Of a stretch of DNA of 64,000 nucleotides, positions 53,828-64,000 are shown one piece after another (position 1 is the first letter of the stretch; every line of letters begins with the position of its first letter). This stretch comes from Mugil cephalus (lineage: Eukaryota > Chordata > Actinopteri > Mugiliformes > Mugilidae), in contig NC_061778.1 in NCBI RefSeq assembly GCF_022458985.1, positions 7,891,501-7,955,500 of the forward strand, in the 5' to 3' direction. The notes under the pieces were generated by a model, which did no database searches, was not told the DNA's origin, and was given only the letters and a program-made list of their open reading frames with translations. A program made the position numbers and the translations under genes.

Positions 53828-54742
53828 ATGGCTGCAAACAGCTCACTGGTTTCTGATGCTTTCTTGGTGGGAAATATCAAGGTGATTTTTGCAGAGGTCC
53901 TGGTGTTGGTTTTTCTTTGCATCAACCTGTTGCTCATTGTGATCTATTTTAAGAAGGAGTGTTTCCACACAACTGCACGCTACGTCTTATTTGCTGTTAC
54001 ATTGCTGTCGGATAGCCTGTTGTTGTTCATGTCTGATTTGCTGCTGATCTTGGCCCATTTTCATTTACTAGTACAGGTATGGATGTGTATCCTTATCTCA
54101 TTTCTGACATTACTGTATTTTACAGTCACACCTGTCACTCTGACAGCAATGACTCTTGAACGATATGTGGCCATTTGTATGCCGCTGCGTCATGCAGAGC
54201 TGTGCTCCACGCGCAGCACTATGGCCTGTATCCTCATCATTCACTGCATCAGCTCTGTACCCTGCATTGTTATTCTGTCCACCTTCTTTGCATCTGCCTC
54301 TCTTAGCTTCTACAAAGATCAGAGAATATGCACTGTGGAGGTGTTTATGCTTCATGCGTGGCAGGATCACATTAGATCAGCTATCAGTCAGTTTTACTTC
54401 TTGATCATGTGCATTATTATCATTTTCTCCTATGCTAAAATAATGAAAGTGGCCAAAGCTGCATCAGGAGAGAATAAAAAGTCAACACAGAAAGGGCTCA
54501 GGACAGTGGCTCTTCACAGTTTTCAGCTGTTGCTCTGTCTCATCCAGCTGTGGTGTCCATTTATAGAAGTTGCTATATTTAAGATTGATTCTAAACTGTT
54601 TGAACATATCAGGTACTTTAACTACATTGTGTTTCGTCTTGCTCCAAGATGTCTGAGTCCTCTCATTTATGGTCTTAGAGATGACATGTTTTTCCGTGCA
54701 CTGAAAAATTCTCTTCTCTCTCATAAAAGAAATTTGATTTGA
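53828..54742 (+). CDS. Odorant receptor 131-2-like, gene 8
   Basis: Intact 304-residue receptor, one residue different from gene 7 and with nearly identical flanks. All family motifs are present (NSS, MTLERYVAIC, CTVEVFMLHAWQDH, GENKKST, PRCLSPLIYGLRDD, SHKRNLI). Such identity means either a very recent duplication, ongoing gene conversion, or an assembly duplication of one locus. As in genes 6 and 7, the upstream in-frame ATG (53,660) lies only 6 bp after the TATA box and is not used here as the start. Confidence 0.95.
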   Translation: MAANSSLVSDAFLVGNIKVIFAEVLVLVFLCINLLLIVIYFKKECFHTTARYVLFAVTLLSDSLLLFMSDLLLILAHFHLLVQVWMCILISFLTLLYFTVTPVTLTAMTLERYVAICMPLRHAELCSTRSTMACILIIHCISSVPCIVILSTFFASASLSFYKDQRICTVEVFMLHAWQDHIRSAISQFYFLIMCIIIIFSYAKIMKVAKAASGENKKSTQKGLRTVALHSFQLLLCLIQLWCPFIEVAIFKIDSKLFEHIRYFNYIVFRLAPRCLSPLIYGLRDDMFFRALKNSLLSHKRNLI

Positions 54743-56492
54743 CAAATTTCTCCCCACAGTGTTCGTCAGTCATGTGCACATTGTTTTGGCCAGTGCCCAC
54801 AGGTCTTGAGGCTGCAGGTTGATGTGATTGTCTCAAAATTGCAATATCATGCAGAACTGCTTCTGCTGGACGCTTAGCTGATTGCGTATATGGTTGATAG
54901 TTTACAGGCTATAGTTTTTATACAAGCTCAGTTATGACTTTGGAAGGCAAAAGCAGTGTTTATTAATTGTTTCTGAGTTTATTCAGTTGAGTCTTATCTG
55001 CTGTGTCTCCCACAAATGATAAAATAATATAAACTGCATTGATAGTGAAACACAAACTTTCTGAAACTTTACATTTTGCAGATAAAACAATAAATTGTAT
55101 GCATGATACTATATGAATATTGTATTAATGAGTTGTCTGTAAGTTGTCTTTAAATAATGTAATTGATATCTTTGACTGGTTAATATCATGTGAATGATAA
55201 CTGAAGCATTAAATAAACCTTTTTGTTTTCAAAAAACTAAATTGTCAAATAATTTCTATCCTATGAGATGTTTAAATTCATTAGTTACCATGTTAATTAT
55301 TGAGTCATTTCATTATTCCTAGTCACTACAGTAAGCAACAGTGATTTTCACAGTTAACAAATTCAAAAGCGGTTGTTATCAATCCTGTCATGGTGAACTT
55401 CATATATAAACATTTACAGACTGTCTTTCTGAAATGTATAACACACCTTTATATCACTTCAGTATCTGTGAAGCTGTAGGAAACAAAGCCATTAGTTAAT
55501 CTCAAAGCATGCTATGAAGACACAGATTAATTTTTGGGACTTTGTTAAATCATAATACAGTCAGTAAGGTCGGCACTACCTTGGCCTCCACCACTGCTGA
55601 CAGGAACCTTCATGTTATATTTGGCCAAGATATCCCTTTTAACTTAGACATAAAAAAAAGTAACCAGGACTACCTTTTTTAACATGTGCAATCTTGACAG
55701 ATTTAGGAACATCCCATCTCAAAGCGAGGCTAGAGCACAGATGAGATCATGTTTCTCCCATTGTAGCTTCTAGCAATCAGAATTATAAAGGGTAAACATC
55801 TCTCCTGATCCTTCAGATTGTGTAGTCGGTGAAATTAGTTTGAACAAACACCAGCCAGTGCCATGTCAAACCAAAGACTATCGTGTTTCACAGGTGGACA
55901 GAAAATCCAACCTTAACCCCTTAGCATTCTGTCCTTTTTTCAGAAAAACACCTATTTAGGACATACCCAAAGTAAACTGAATGCTGTTTGGAGCTCATGC
56001 ACGGTCTTGGTCTCTTGAAAGCTAAGAATCACTCTAAGTGGTATTGTTCTAGAGGAGTCAAAGTTGACACACAGTTAAAAATAAAAAGTTGTTGGGTTCA
56101 TCTTAATTTTTTTTTTTTTTTGTTATCTGATGCCTTCAGGAAACTGAAGACAGAGGTCATGTAGATAACACAAGATTATTAGAGAATAGAGTTTTGCCTT
56201 CTTCCAGTTCACATTGCGTATGAAAATGACCAAAACTGAGTTTATTATACCCTTTTTTCTAAGTGTATACCCAGGTGTTTCCAATCTGTGCCATTTGGAC
56301 ACATTTTAAATAAAAAGGCCATAACTTTTGAATGCTTCAACATACAATCGTAATCTTGGGCTCCACTGAAAGGTGACACTTAGAGGAATTATATTCTATA
56401 ATTATTGGAATAAGTGATACAGAGTTAGTGAAGTAAAATCACATTGTTTGCATTACTTCTCATTTGAAATTGCGCACAGTAATGCGTAATTA
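54743..56492. other. 3' flank of gene 8 and block C/D junction
   Basis: No gene. 3' flank plus one copy of the 1-kb spacer repeat up to 56,359, then about 130 bp of sequence not seen elsewhere in the window. Confidence 0.55.
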
Positions 56493-56507
56493 CCCCCCCC
56501 CCCCCCC
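56493..56507. repeat. Poly-C tract
   Basis: Fifteen consecutive C bases. Its length is likely to vary and to be prone to sequencing error. Confidence 0.95.
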
Positions 56508-56639
56508 TTGCAGAGGTCTGACTGCCAGTGAACTATACTATACTGGGGAAGTATCAAAGTAATATATCCTTGTTTAAAGCAGTTCATTGGCTACAGGAAA
56601 CACCAGTCAAAAAAGCAATGCAAAAAAGTAAGAAAACAG

Positions 56640-57190
56640 CAAGGGAGCCAACACTTTTTCACACCACTGTCATCTAATTATTATTATATGTGTAAAATGT
56701 TAAAATACATAGGTAGTGTGATGGTGTGGGGCTGTTTTGCTGCTCCAGGACCTGGAAGACTTGCTGTGATAAATGGAACCATGAATTCTGAGCTGAAACA
56801 TTTGCCAAAAAAAAAACAAAAACAACAACCCTGCAATGTCGCTGAATTACAACAATTGGAAAAAAGATAAGTGGACCCAAATTCCTCAACAGTGCAAGTT
56901 AGTGTAAGTTATCACAAACGCTCAATTGCAGTTACCGTCAAAGGTGACCCAATCAGTTATTAGTTTTAGGGGACAAGCACTTTCTCGCACAGGACCATGG
57001 AGGTTTGGATTTTGTTTTCCCTTAATACTGAAAACCTTAATTTAAAAACTGCATTTTGTGTTTACTTGGGTTATCTTTGTTTTATATTTAAAATTGATGA
57101 GCTGAAACATTTGTGAAAAAAAAAAAAAACAACATGTAAAAAAATAAGAAATCAGGAAAGGAGCCAACACTTTTTCACACCACTGCATAT
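56640..57190 (+). mobile_element. Tc1-like transposon fragments (unit D1)
   Basis: A terminal-repeat piece (GAGCCAACACTTTTTCACACC) occurs at 56,646-56,666 and again at 57,162-57,182, where it follows TAAGAAATCAGGAAAGG, the usual right end of fish Tc1 elements. Between them the plus strand gives SVMVWGCFAAPGPGRLAVIN and then CNVAELQQLEKR, the transposase catalytic and C-terminal regions. Everything upstream of the SVMVWG block is missing and an internal deletion joins HLPKK to CNVAEL. Inactive. A related, longer copy is at 60,327-60,840. Confidence 0.85.
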
Positions 57191-57305
57191 GCCATCTAAG
57201 CACAGTACTCAATCTATCCACTACGGAGAGCCACTGATGCACAGGGGAGTTTGCAATGATGTCCACTGTGAGTCAGTTTCCATTTGGTGTTTTTGTTGGT
57301 TGCCC

Positions 57306-57316
57306 TATATATTAAA
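57306..57316 (+). promoter_or_regulatory. TATA box, gene 9
   Basis: TATATATTAAA about 200 bp before the ATG. It is unlike the module of genes 4-8, so block D has its own promoter type. Confidence 0.55.
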
Positions 57317-57515
57317 TTGTTATGCATAGCCCACTGTCAGAAGACTGCACACAACTCTGCAGAAGACATTTGCCTTCGGTACAGCATGCAACGCTTGGAG
57401 ATCGCTGTATGTATAACAGCATCTTAGCACTTCCACTGGACTTTACTACTTTTTCTCTTTTTATTTTACTTTAGCATTTTACCTCACAAATTTGTGTGTT
57501 TTCTGAAACTGAAAT

Positions 57516-58421
57516 ATGGCAGGTAACAACTCAGTGGTTGTTTTCGCGCAGCGGCAGGTAAACGTCAGGATTATTATTATGCAGATCCTGGTGTTGTTTT
57601 TTCTTTTCATCAACCTGTTGCTCATTGTGATCTTTTTTAAAAAGGAGTGCTTCTACACAACTGCACGCTACATCTTATTTGCTGTTACATTGCTGTCGGA
57701 TAGCCTGTTGTTACTCGTGGCTGACATCCTGCTGATCTTTATCTATTTTCAATATTCAATACAAGTATGGTTATGTATTATTCTAACAATTTCTCTGATT
57801 CTATACAATGCAGTCACACCTGTCACTCTGACAGCAATGACTCTGGAGCGATATGTGGCCATTTGTATGCCGCTGCGTCATGCAGAGCTGTGCTCCACAC
57901 ACAGCACTATGAACTGTATTCTCATCATTCATTGCATCAGCTTTGGGCCCTGCATTATTACTCTCTCCTTGTTCTTTGCATCTGCTTCTCGCAGCTTCTA
58001 CAAACAACAAGTAGTATGCTCCGTGGAGGTGTTTATGCTTCACATATGGCAGGAACACGTCCGGTCAGCTGTCAGCCAGTTTTACTTCTTGATCATGTGC
58101 AGCACCATCATTTTCTCCTATATTAAAATAATGAAAGTGGCCAAAGCTGCATCAGGAGAGAATAGAAAGTCAACACAGAAAGGGCTTAAAACAGTGGTTC
58201 TTCATGGTTTCCAGCTGCTGCTCTGTCTCATCCAGCTGTGGTGTCCATTCATAGAATCTGCTGTACTTAAGATTGATTTCACATTATTTTTAAATGTCAG
58301 ATACTTTAACTACATTGTGTTTTATATTGCTCCAAGATGTCTGAGTCCTCTAATTTATGGCCTCAGAGATGAAACCTTTTTTCTGGCTTTTATTAGCTTG
58401 TTTAAAAGAAACCGTGTTTGA
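57516..58421 (+). CDS. Odorant receptor 131-2-like, gene 9
   Basis: Intact 301-residue receptor starting MAGNNSVVVF, with the glycosylation site NNS. It has MTLERYVAICMPLRHAELCS, CSVEVFMLHIWQEH in extracellular loop 2, and KAASGENRKSTQKGLKT (R and K where other blocks have K and R). TM7 is PRCLSPLIYGLRDE, and the short C-tail ends FKRNRV. TM3 is LCIILTISLILYNAV, distinct from blocks A-C. In TM1 it has FFLFIN where all other members have the Cys of FLCIN, and FGPCIITL where gene 10 has FVPCIITL. No lesion seen. Confidence 0.95.
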   Translation: MAGNNSVVVFAQRQVNVRIIIMQILVLFFLFINLLLIVIFFKKECFYTTARYILFAVTLLSDSLLLLVADILLIFIYFQYSIQVWLCIILTISLILYNAVTPVTLTAMTLERYVAICMPLRHAELCSTHSTMNCILIIHCISFGPCIITLSLFFASASRSFYKQQVVCSVEVFMLHIWQEHVRSAVSQFYFLIMCSTIIFSYIKIMKVAKAASGENRKSTQKGLKTVVLHGFQLLLCLIQLWCPFIESAVLKIDFTLFLNVRYFNYIVFYIAPRCLSPLIYGLRDETFFLAFISLFKRNRV

Positions 58422-60326
58422 TTAATAATGAGCTGTTGATGACTCTCAGGAGGAGAAATTCAGGTGGACACAGTCACATTAGAGAAGACAGTAAGAAAGT
58501 ACAGTAATGTGCATACATACATGTGCTTAGGAAATAACAAGAATGATAAAAAGAAGAATAATCTGTGTATACACCTGGGGTATTCATGCAAAGCTCTTTA
58601 TGTATCTGTGCATGCATCTTTAAATCACAACCATATGCAGTGTGTATACAATTCATATGTAGCATTTAAGGGAATAAAACAAACTTGTGATACTACTACT
58701 TTAATTACATTAGTCTCCGAGATGTGTGAGTATTCTGATTTATGTAAAAATGTAACTTACTCCTATCTGCTATATACTTTTTGCCTCAGTCAGATATCAT
58801 AAAAACGTAGTGGAAATGACTGTATGCATGTGTAAGAATAACTTGTTTTTATGATTTTGTTACTAATAACCTCACATAGTCTTGTCAGACATGCAGTAAA
58901 AAACATAATGGCACAATAGCAACAATGACAAGTGGTTTTGTTACCAACATTAACCTGTATACCTGGTTTTATTTGTGGACATCAAATTACAACCGTAGCA
59001 ATCTGTATACAATAAACATGTGGTATCTATGGTAACAAAGCGAAATTTCTCCACCTATTTTTCAATTAAAATTAAGCGCATTGACTTTAAGTCATCTCCA
59101 ACTGACAGGATCTCCAAGTGCAAAATGTCTCTCATTTTGTACTCTATGTGTTCATTGTTGACTGTGAAGGAAGAAATACAAATGAAATTAACGTGTGGCA
59201 TCTTTTTAAATTATTATAGGACACTCTATATATTTCAGACCGTAATTTGTGATGCAATGAAGGAAATATTTTAATTGTTTTGAGTTCTATTTATGACTTC
59301 GCTCTGTGTTGTTTGTTACGGGAATAAAGTGAAACATCTCAGTCTGTTACGAAAGAACCATGGATTACATAATGTAACCCAAAGTTATCTTATCATCCCT
59401 TTGAGTAAAAACTAAATGTATTATGCTTGTGGTTAGGAAATAGGAGCTGAGCAGCTCACGTTGGAGTCGGAGCTGATAAATATTAAGCGGTGGCTTTTAC
59501 TGAAATCACTGCAACATGGATGAGAGAGAAGACGCAACACAGATCATTAAATCTGTATTAAGTGTGAAAACACCACTTCCCGGCACAATTAAGCAAGCTA
59601 ACATCTAGGTAACACTATTACAGCCTTGGAGGGGCCTTTGGGGTCTGTTTGCTGTGTGCTGGTTGTGGGCGTGTCTTTCTTTCAGGTAGTGATTCGTAAT
59701 CAGGTGCACCATAGTTCTGAGAATAATCCCATAGTCAGACAAACAGGTTGTTCTAAGTATGTATATTGCAGAGCTGTACCTCTTACCATTGTTGCCACAC
59801 AGACGTCACAGTACAATACAAACTGGCACTAGTGATTACATCGGAGCCCTGACGGTGCCCACACCCCTGTAACTTGCAAAACACTTAAACGTACCTCTCA
59901 GAGTCAAAGGAGATACAAAAACCGTGGTAAAGACTTTGCAGCCGTACTGTACACACAGTTGACATTTGACATCAATACCTTCCAGAAAATGTTGCACAGG
60001 TTATCTCTCCATCTAATACAGCTTCAGCAACTTGCTTAGCCACAGAAGGACTTCTGTGTGATGTGTCCAGTGCATTAGTGTTGGAGTAGTGGTGCTTGTA
60101 GTTAACGCATGCTGCGTGCTGCTTCTGCCTGCCACTTCCTCCTATTAACTACAGGCTTGCCCTCTGTTTCTGAGGGCGAGAAGATGGACATAGTGCTTAA
60201 ATGTCCTCAGTCAGGTACACAGCCTCTCCACTGCCAAGACTGCCATACACCTCATCGTAGCCACACATGGAAACTGGCATCTTGTGTTTCCAAGCCAAGC
60301 TGTATGGGATCTCGGAGCAGCAGGCA
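58422..60326. other. 3' flank and spacer of unit D1
   Basis: No gene. Possible polyadenylation signals are ATACAATAAACATG (about 59,008) and GGAATAAAGTGAAAC (about 59,320). About 59,714-59,830 and 60,255-60,325 are pieces of the repeat shared with block C. The open frames at 58,464-58,802 and 59,020-59,274 recur in unit D2 with indels and look noncoding. Confidence 0.5.
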
Positions 60327-60840
60327 ATATGATAAGAACAGTACAATCTGGAGGTGGTAGTGTGATGGTGTGGGGCTGTTTTGCTGCTCCAGGACCTGGA
60401 AGACTTGCTGTGATACATGGAACCATGAATTCTGAGCTGAAACATTTGCCAAAAAAAAAACAAAAACAACAACCCTGCAATGTTGCTGAATTACAACAAT
60501 TGGAAAAAAGATAAGTGGACCCAAATTCCTCAACAGTGCTGAAAAAGACTCATTGTAAGTTATCACAAACGCTCAATTGCAGTTACTGTCAAAGGTGACC
60601 CAATCAGTTATTAGTTTTAGGGGACAAGCACTTTCTCGCACAGGGCCATGGAGGTTTGGATTTTGTTTTCCCTTAATACTGAAAACCTTAATTTAAAAAC
60701 TGCATTTTGTGTTTACTTGGGTTATCTTTGTTTTATATTTAAAATTGATGAGCTGAAACATTTGTGAAAAAAAAAAAACAACATGTAAAAAAATTATAAA
60801 TCAGGAAAGGAGCCAACACTTTTTCACACCACTGCATATG
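60327..60840 (+). mobile_element. Tc1-like transposon fragment (D1/D2 junction)
   Basis: Reads NMIRTVQSGGGSVMVWGCFA then PGPGRLAVIHGTMNSEL, followed by CNVAELQQLEKR and the right terminal repeat (GAGCCAACACTTTTTCACACC at 60,809-60,829). It starts a little further upstream in the transposase than the copy at 56,640 and shares its internal deletion, so the two are duplicates of one already defective element. Confidence 0.85.
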
Positions 60841-61055
60841 CCATCTAATTATTATTATATGTGTAAAATGTTAAATAGTTTTAAACTGGTTCAAATTAAT
60901 AGTTCTTTTGGGCAGAGTTCAAGAACTATACCAGATTGCTTTAGAGTCTCCACAGTACTCAATCTATCCACTACGGAGAGCCACTGATGCACAGGGGAGT
61001 TTGCAATGATGTCCACTGTGAGTCAGTTTCCATTTGGTGTTTTTGTTGGTTGCCC

Positions 61056-61066
61056 TATATATTAAA
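61056..61066 (+). promoter_or_regulatory. TATA box, gene 10
   Basis: TATATATTAAA about 200 bp before the ATG, identical in context to gene 9. Confidence 0.55.
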
Positions 61067-61265
61067 TTGTTATGCATAGCCGACTGTCAGAAGACTGCAC
61101 ACAACTCTGCAGAAGACATTTGCCTTCGGTACAGCATGCAACGCTTGGAGATCGCTGTATGTATAACAGCATCTTAGCACTTCCACTGGACTTTACTACT
61201 TTTTCTCTTTTTATTTTACTTTAGCATTTTACCTCACAAATTTGTGTGTTTCCTGAAACTGAAAT

Positions 61266-62171
61266 ATGGCAGGTAACAACTCAGTGGTTGTTTTCGCGCA
61301 GCGGCAGGTAAACGACAGGGTTATTATTGTGCAGATCCTGGTGGTGTTTTTTCTTTGCATCAACCTGTTGCTCATTGTGAACTTTTTTAAAAAGGAGTGC
61401 TTCTACACAACTACACGCTACATCTTATTTGCTGTTACATTGCTGTCAGATAGCCTGTTGTTAGTCGTGGCTGACATCCTGCTGATCTTTATCTATTTTC
61501 AATATTCAATACAAATATGGTTATGTATTATTCTAACAATTTCTCTGATTCTATACAATGCAGTCACACCTGTCACTCTGACAGCAATGACTCTGGAACG
61601 ATATGTGGCCATTTGTATGCCGCTGCGTCATGCAGAGCTGTGCTCCACACACAGCACTATGAACTGTATTCTCATCATTCATTGCATCAGCTTTGTGCCC
61701 TGCATTATTACTCTCTCCTTGTTCTTTGCATCTGCTTCTCGCAGCTTCTACAAACAACAAATAGTATGCTCCGTTGAGGTGTTTATGCTTCACATATGGC
61801 AGGAACACGTCCGGTCAGCTATCAGTCAGTTTTACTTCTTGATCATGTGCAGCACCATCATTTTCTCCTATATTAAAATAATGAAAGTGGCCAAAGCTGC
61901 ATCAGGAGAGAATAGAAAGTCAACACAGAAAGGGCTTAAAACAGTGGTTCTTCATGGTTTCCAGCTGCTGCTCTGTCTCATCCAGCTGTGGTGTCCATTC
62001 ATAGAATCTGCTGTACTTAAGATTGATTTCACATTATTTTTAAATGTCAGATACTTTAACTACATTGTGTTTTATATTGCTCCAAGATGTCTGAGTCCTC
62101 TAATTTATGGCCTCAGAGATGAAACCTTTTTTCTGGCTTTTATTAGCTTGTTTAAAAGAAACCGTGTTTGA
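61266..62171 (+). CDS. Odorant receptor 131-2-like, gene 10
   Basis: Intact 301-residue receptor, close to gene 9. It differs mostly in the first TM helix and the TM1-TM2 region: NDRVIIVQILVVFFLCIN versus NVRIIIMQILVLFFLFIN, IVNFFKK versus IVIFFKK, and LLLVVAD versus LLLLVAD. It keeps the Cys of FLCIN that gene 9 has lost, and FVPCIITL. From TM3 onward the two are almost the same. All motifs (ERY box, loop cysteines, GENRKST, SPLIYGLRDE, FKRNRV) are intact. Confidence 0.95.
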   Translation: MAGNNSVVVFAQRQVNDRVIIVQILVVFFLCINLLLIVNFFKKECFYTTTRYILFAVTLLSDSLLLVVADILLIFIYFQYSIQIWLCIILTISLILYNAVTPVTLTAMTLERYVAICMPLRHAELCSTHSTMNCILIIHCISFVPCIITLSLFFASASRSFYKQQIVCSVEVFMLHIWQEHVRSAISQFYFLIMCSTIIFSYIKIMKVAKAASGENRKSTQKGLKTVVLHGFQLLLCLIQLWCPFIESAVLKIDFTLFLNVRYFNYIVFYIAPRCLSPLIYGLRDETFFLAFISLFKRNRV

Positions 62172-64000
62172 TTAATAATGAGCTGTTGATGACTCTCAGG
62201 AGGAGAAATTCAGGTGGACACAGTCACATTAGAGAAGTACAGTAATATGCATACATACATGTGCTTAGGAAATAACAAGAATGATAAAAAGAAGAATAAT
62301 CTGTGTATACACCTGGGATATTCATGTAAAGCTCTTTATGTATCTGTGCATGCATCTTTAAATCACAACCATATGCAGTGTGTATACAATTCATATGTAG
62401 CATTTAAGGTAATAAAACAAACTTGTGATACTACTACTTTAAATACATTAGTCTCCGAGATGTGTGAGTCTTCTGATTTATGTAAAAATGTAACTTACTC
62501 CTATCTGCTATATACTTTTTGCCTCAGTCAGATATCATAAAAACATAGTGGAAATGACTGTATGCATGTGTAAGAATAACTTGTTTTTATAATTATGTTA
62601 CTAATAACATCACATAGTCTTGTCAGACATGCAGTAAAAAACATAATGGCACAATAGCAACAATGACAAGTGGTTTTGTTACCAACATTAACCTGTATAC
62701 CTGGTTTTATTTGTGGACATCAAATTACAACCATATGCAACCTGTATACAATAAACATGTGGTATCTATGGTAACAAAATAAAATTTCTCCACCTGTTTT
62801 TCAATTAAAATTAAGCGCATTGACTTTAAGTCATCTCCAACTGACAGGATCTCCAAGTGCAAAATGTCTCTCATTTTGTACTCTGTGTTCATTGTTGACT
62901 GTGAAGGAAGAAATACAAATGAAATTAACGTGTGGCATCTTTTTAAATTATTATAGGACACTCTATATATTTCAGACCGTAATTTGTGATGCAATGAAGG
63001 AAATATTTTAATTGTTTTGAGTTCTATTTATGACTTCGCTCTGTGTTGTTTATTACGGGAATAAAGTGAAACATCTCAGTCTGTTACGAAAGAACCATGG
63101 ATTACATAATGTAACCCAAAGTTATCTTATCATCCCTTTGAGTAAAAACTAAATGTATCATGCTTGTGGTTAGGAAATAGGAGCTGAGCAGCTCACGTTG
63201 GAGTCGGAGCTGATAAATATTAAGCGGTGGCTTTTACTGAAATCACTGCAACATGGATGAGAGAGAAGACGCAACACTAATCATTAAATCTGTATTAGGT
63301 GTGAAAACACCACTTCCCGGCACAATTAAGCAAGCTAACATCTAGGTAACACTATTACAGCCTTGGAGGGGCCTAAGGGGTCTGTTTGCTGTGTGCTAGT
63401 TGTGGGTGTGTCTTTCTTTCAGGTAGTGATTCGTAATCAGGTGCACCATAGTTCTGAGAATAATCCCATAGTCAGACAAACAGGTTGTTCTAAGTATGTA
63501 TATTGTAGAGCTGTACCTCTTACCATTGTTGCCACACAGACGTCACAGTACAATACAAACTGGCACTAGTGATTACATCAGAGCCCTGACGGTGCCCACA
63601 CCCCTGTAACTTGCAAAACACTTAAACGTACCTCTCAGAGTCAAAGGAGATACAAAAACCGTGGTGAAGACTTTGCAGCCGTACTGTACACACAGTTGAC
63701 ATTTGACATCAATACCTTCCAGAAAATGTTGCACAGGTTATCTCTCCATCTAATACAGCTTCAGCAACTTGCTTAGCCACAGAAGGACTTCTGTGTGATG
63801 TGTCCAGTGCATTAGTGTTGGAGTAGTGGTGCTTGTAGTTAACGCATGCTGCGTGCTGCTTCTGCCTGCCACTTCCTCCTATTAACTACAGGCTTGCCCT
63901 CTGTTTCTGAGGGCGAGAAGATGGACATAGTGCTTAAGTATCCTCAGTCAGGTACACAGCCTCTCCACTGCCAAGACTGCCATACACCTCATCGTAGCCA
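62172..64000. other. 3' flank of gene 10 to window end
   Basis: No gene. Matches 58,422-60,263 with small indels, including the polyadenylation-like words and the block C/D shared repeat at about 63,450-63,570. Confidence 0.55.

Larger units (their letters stand above)
51555..56359 (+). repeat. Block C tandem unit, copy 3 (gene 8)
   Basis: Third unit. Homology with copies 1 and 2 ends at AATCTTGGGC (about 56,359), after which new sequence begins. Confidence 0.9.
57203..60952 (+). repeat. Block D tandem unit, copy 1 (gene 9)
   Basis: CAGTACTCAATCTATCC at 57,203 recurs at 60,953, giving a 3.75-kb unit. It holds the promoter, gene 9, a long 3' flank, the repeat piece shared with block C and, at its right end, the Tc1 fragment. 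Confidence 0.9.
60953..64000 (+). repeat. Block D tandem unit, copy 2 (gene 10), cut by the window end
   Basis: Collinear with 57,203 onward (offset 3,750, later about 3,737). The window ends at CACCTCATCGTAGCCA, equivalent to about 60,263 in copy 1, so the right end of the unit is not seen. Confidence 0.9.

Noticed and set aside
58464-59274. Open frames 3' of gene 9 (and the equivalents after gene 10)
   Set aside because: Indels between the two units change length and frame; 3' flank or untranslated sequence.
1-64000. CRISPR arrays, bacterial operons, rRNA or tRNA genes
   Set aside because: The DNA is vertebrate in organisation. The only regular short repeats are microsatellites, one satellite and the 37-bp array, and no tRNA-like cloverleaf was recognised.

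Overview
The window is vertebrate nuclear DNA, most likely from a ray-finned (teleost) fish. It carries intron-split host genes, fish-type Tc1, hAT and LINE fragments, and ten intact single-exon receptor genes that read as the teleost odorant receptor 131-2-like family. Species cannot be fixed from sequence alone.

Layout. 1-1,850: a CpG-rich, promoter-like block with a possible first exon of an unidentified minus-strand gene that would leave the window on the left. 1,850-7,000: gene-poor DNA with a GATGA-type satellite and possible conserved noncoding sequence. 7,012-10,187 (minus): a complete six-exon diablo (Smac) gene coding for 237 residues and carrying the IAP-binding motif AVPF. 10,188-14,286: a gene-free border with a cluster of homeodomain-type sites. 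14,287-64,000: a tandem array of ten intact odorant receptor genes, all on the plus strand, plus one receptor remnant.

The array has four sub-blocks. Block A has genes 1-3 (14,287; 21,983; 28,827), with two copies of a roughly 7 kb segment; gene 2 looks like a crossover chimera of gene 3 (5' part) and gene 1 (3' part). 30-35 kb is an insertion-rich gap with a hAT transposase remnant, a 37-bp tandem repeat and two perfect palindromes. Block B has genes 4-5 (35,509; 39,134), separated by a truncated LINE with a clear 9-bp target-site duplication. Block C has genes 6-8 (43,332; 49,156; 53,828), three copies of a 4.7-5.8 kb unit that each carry the same LINE remnant; genes 7 and 8 differ by one residue. 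Block D has genes 9-10 (57,516; 61,266) in a 3.75 kb unit carrying Tc1 remnants, and the second copy runs out of the window, so the array probably continues to the right.

The receptors would each be expressed singly in olfactory neurons and signal through a G protein; they share TATA-type promoters within sub-blocks. diablo is an unrelated housekeeping/apoptosis gene that marks the left edge of the array. I see no wholly new biological system. The most interesting points are the chimeric receptor, the variable TM3 block, and a 135-bp perfectly preserved homeodomain-site-rich element in both copies of the block A spacer. All calls come from reading the sequence; no database search was run.
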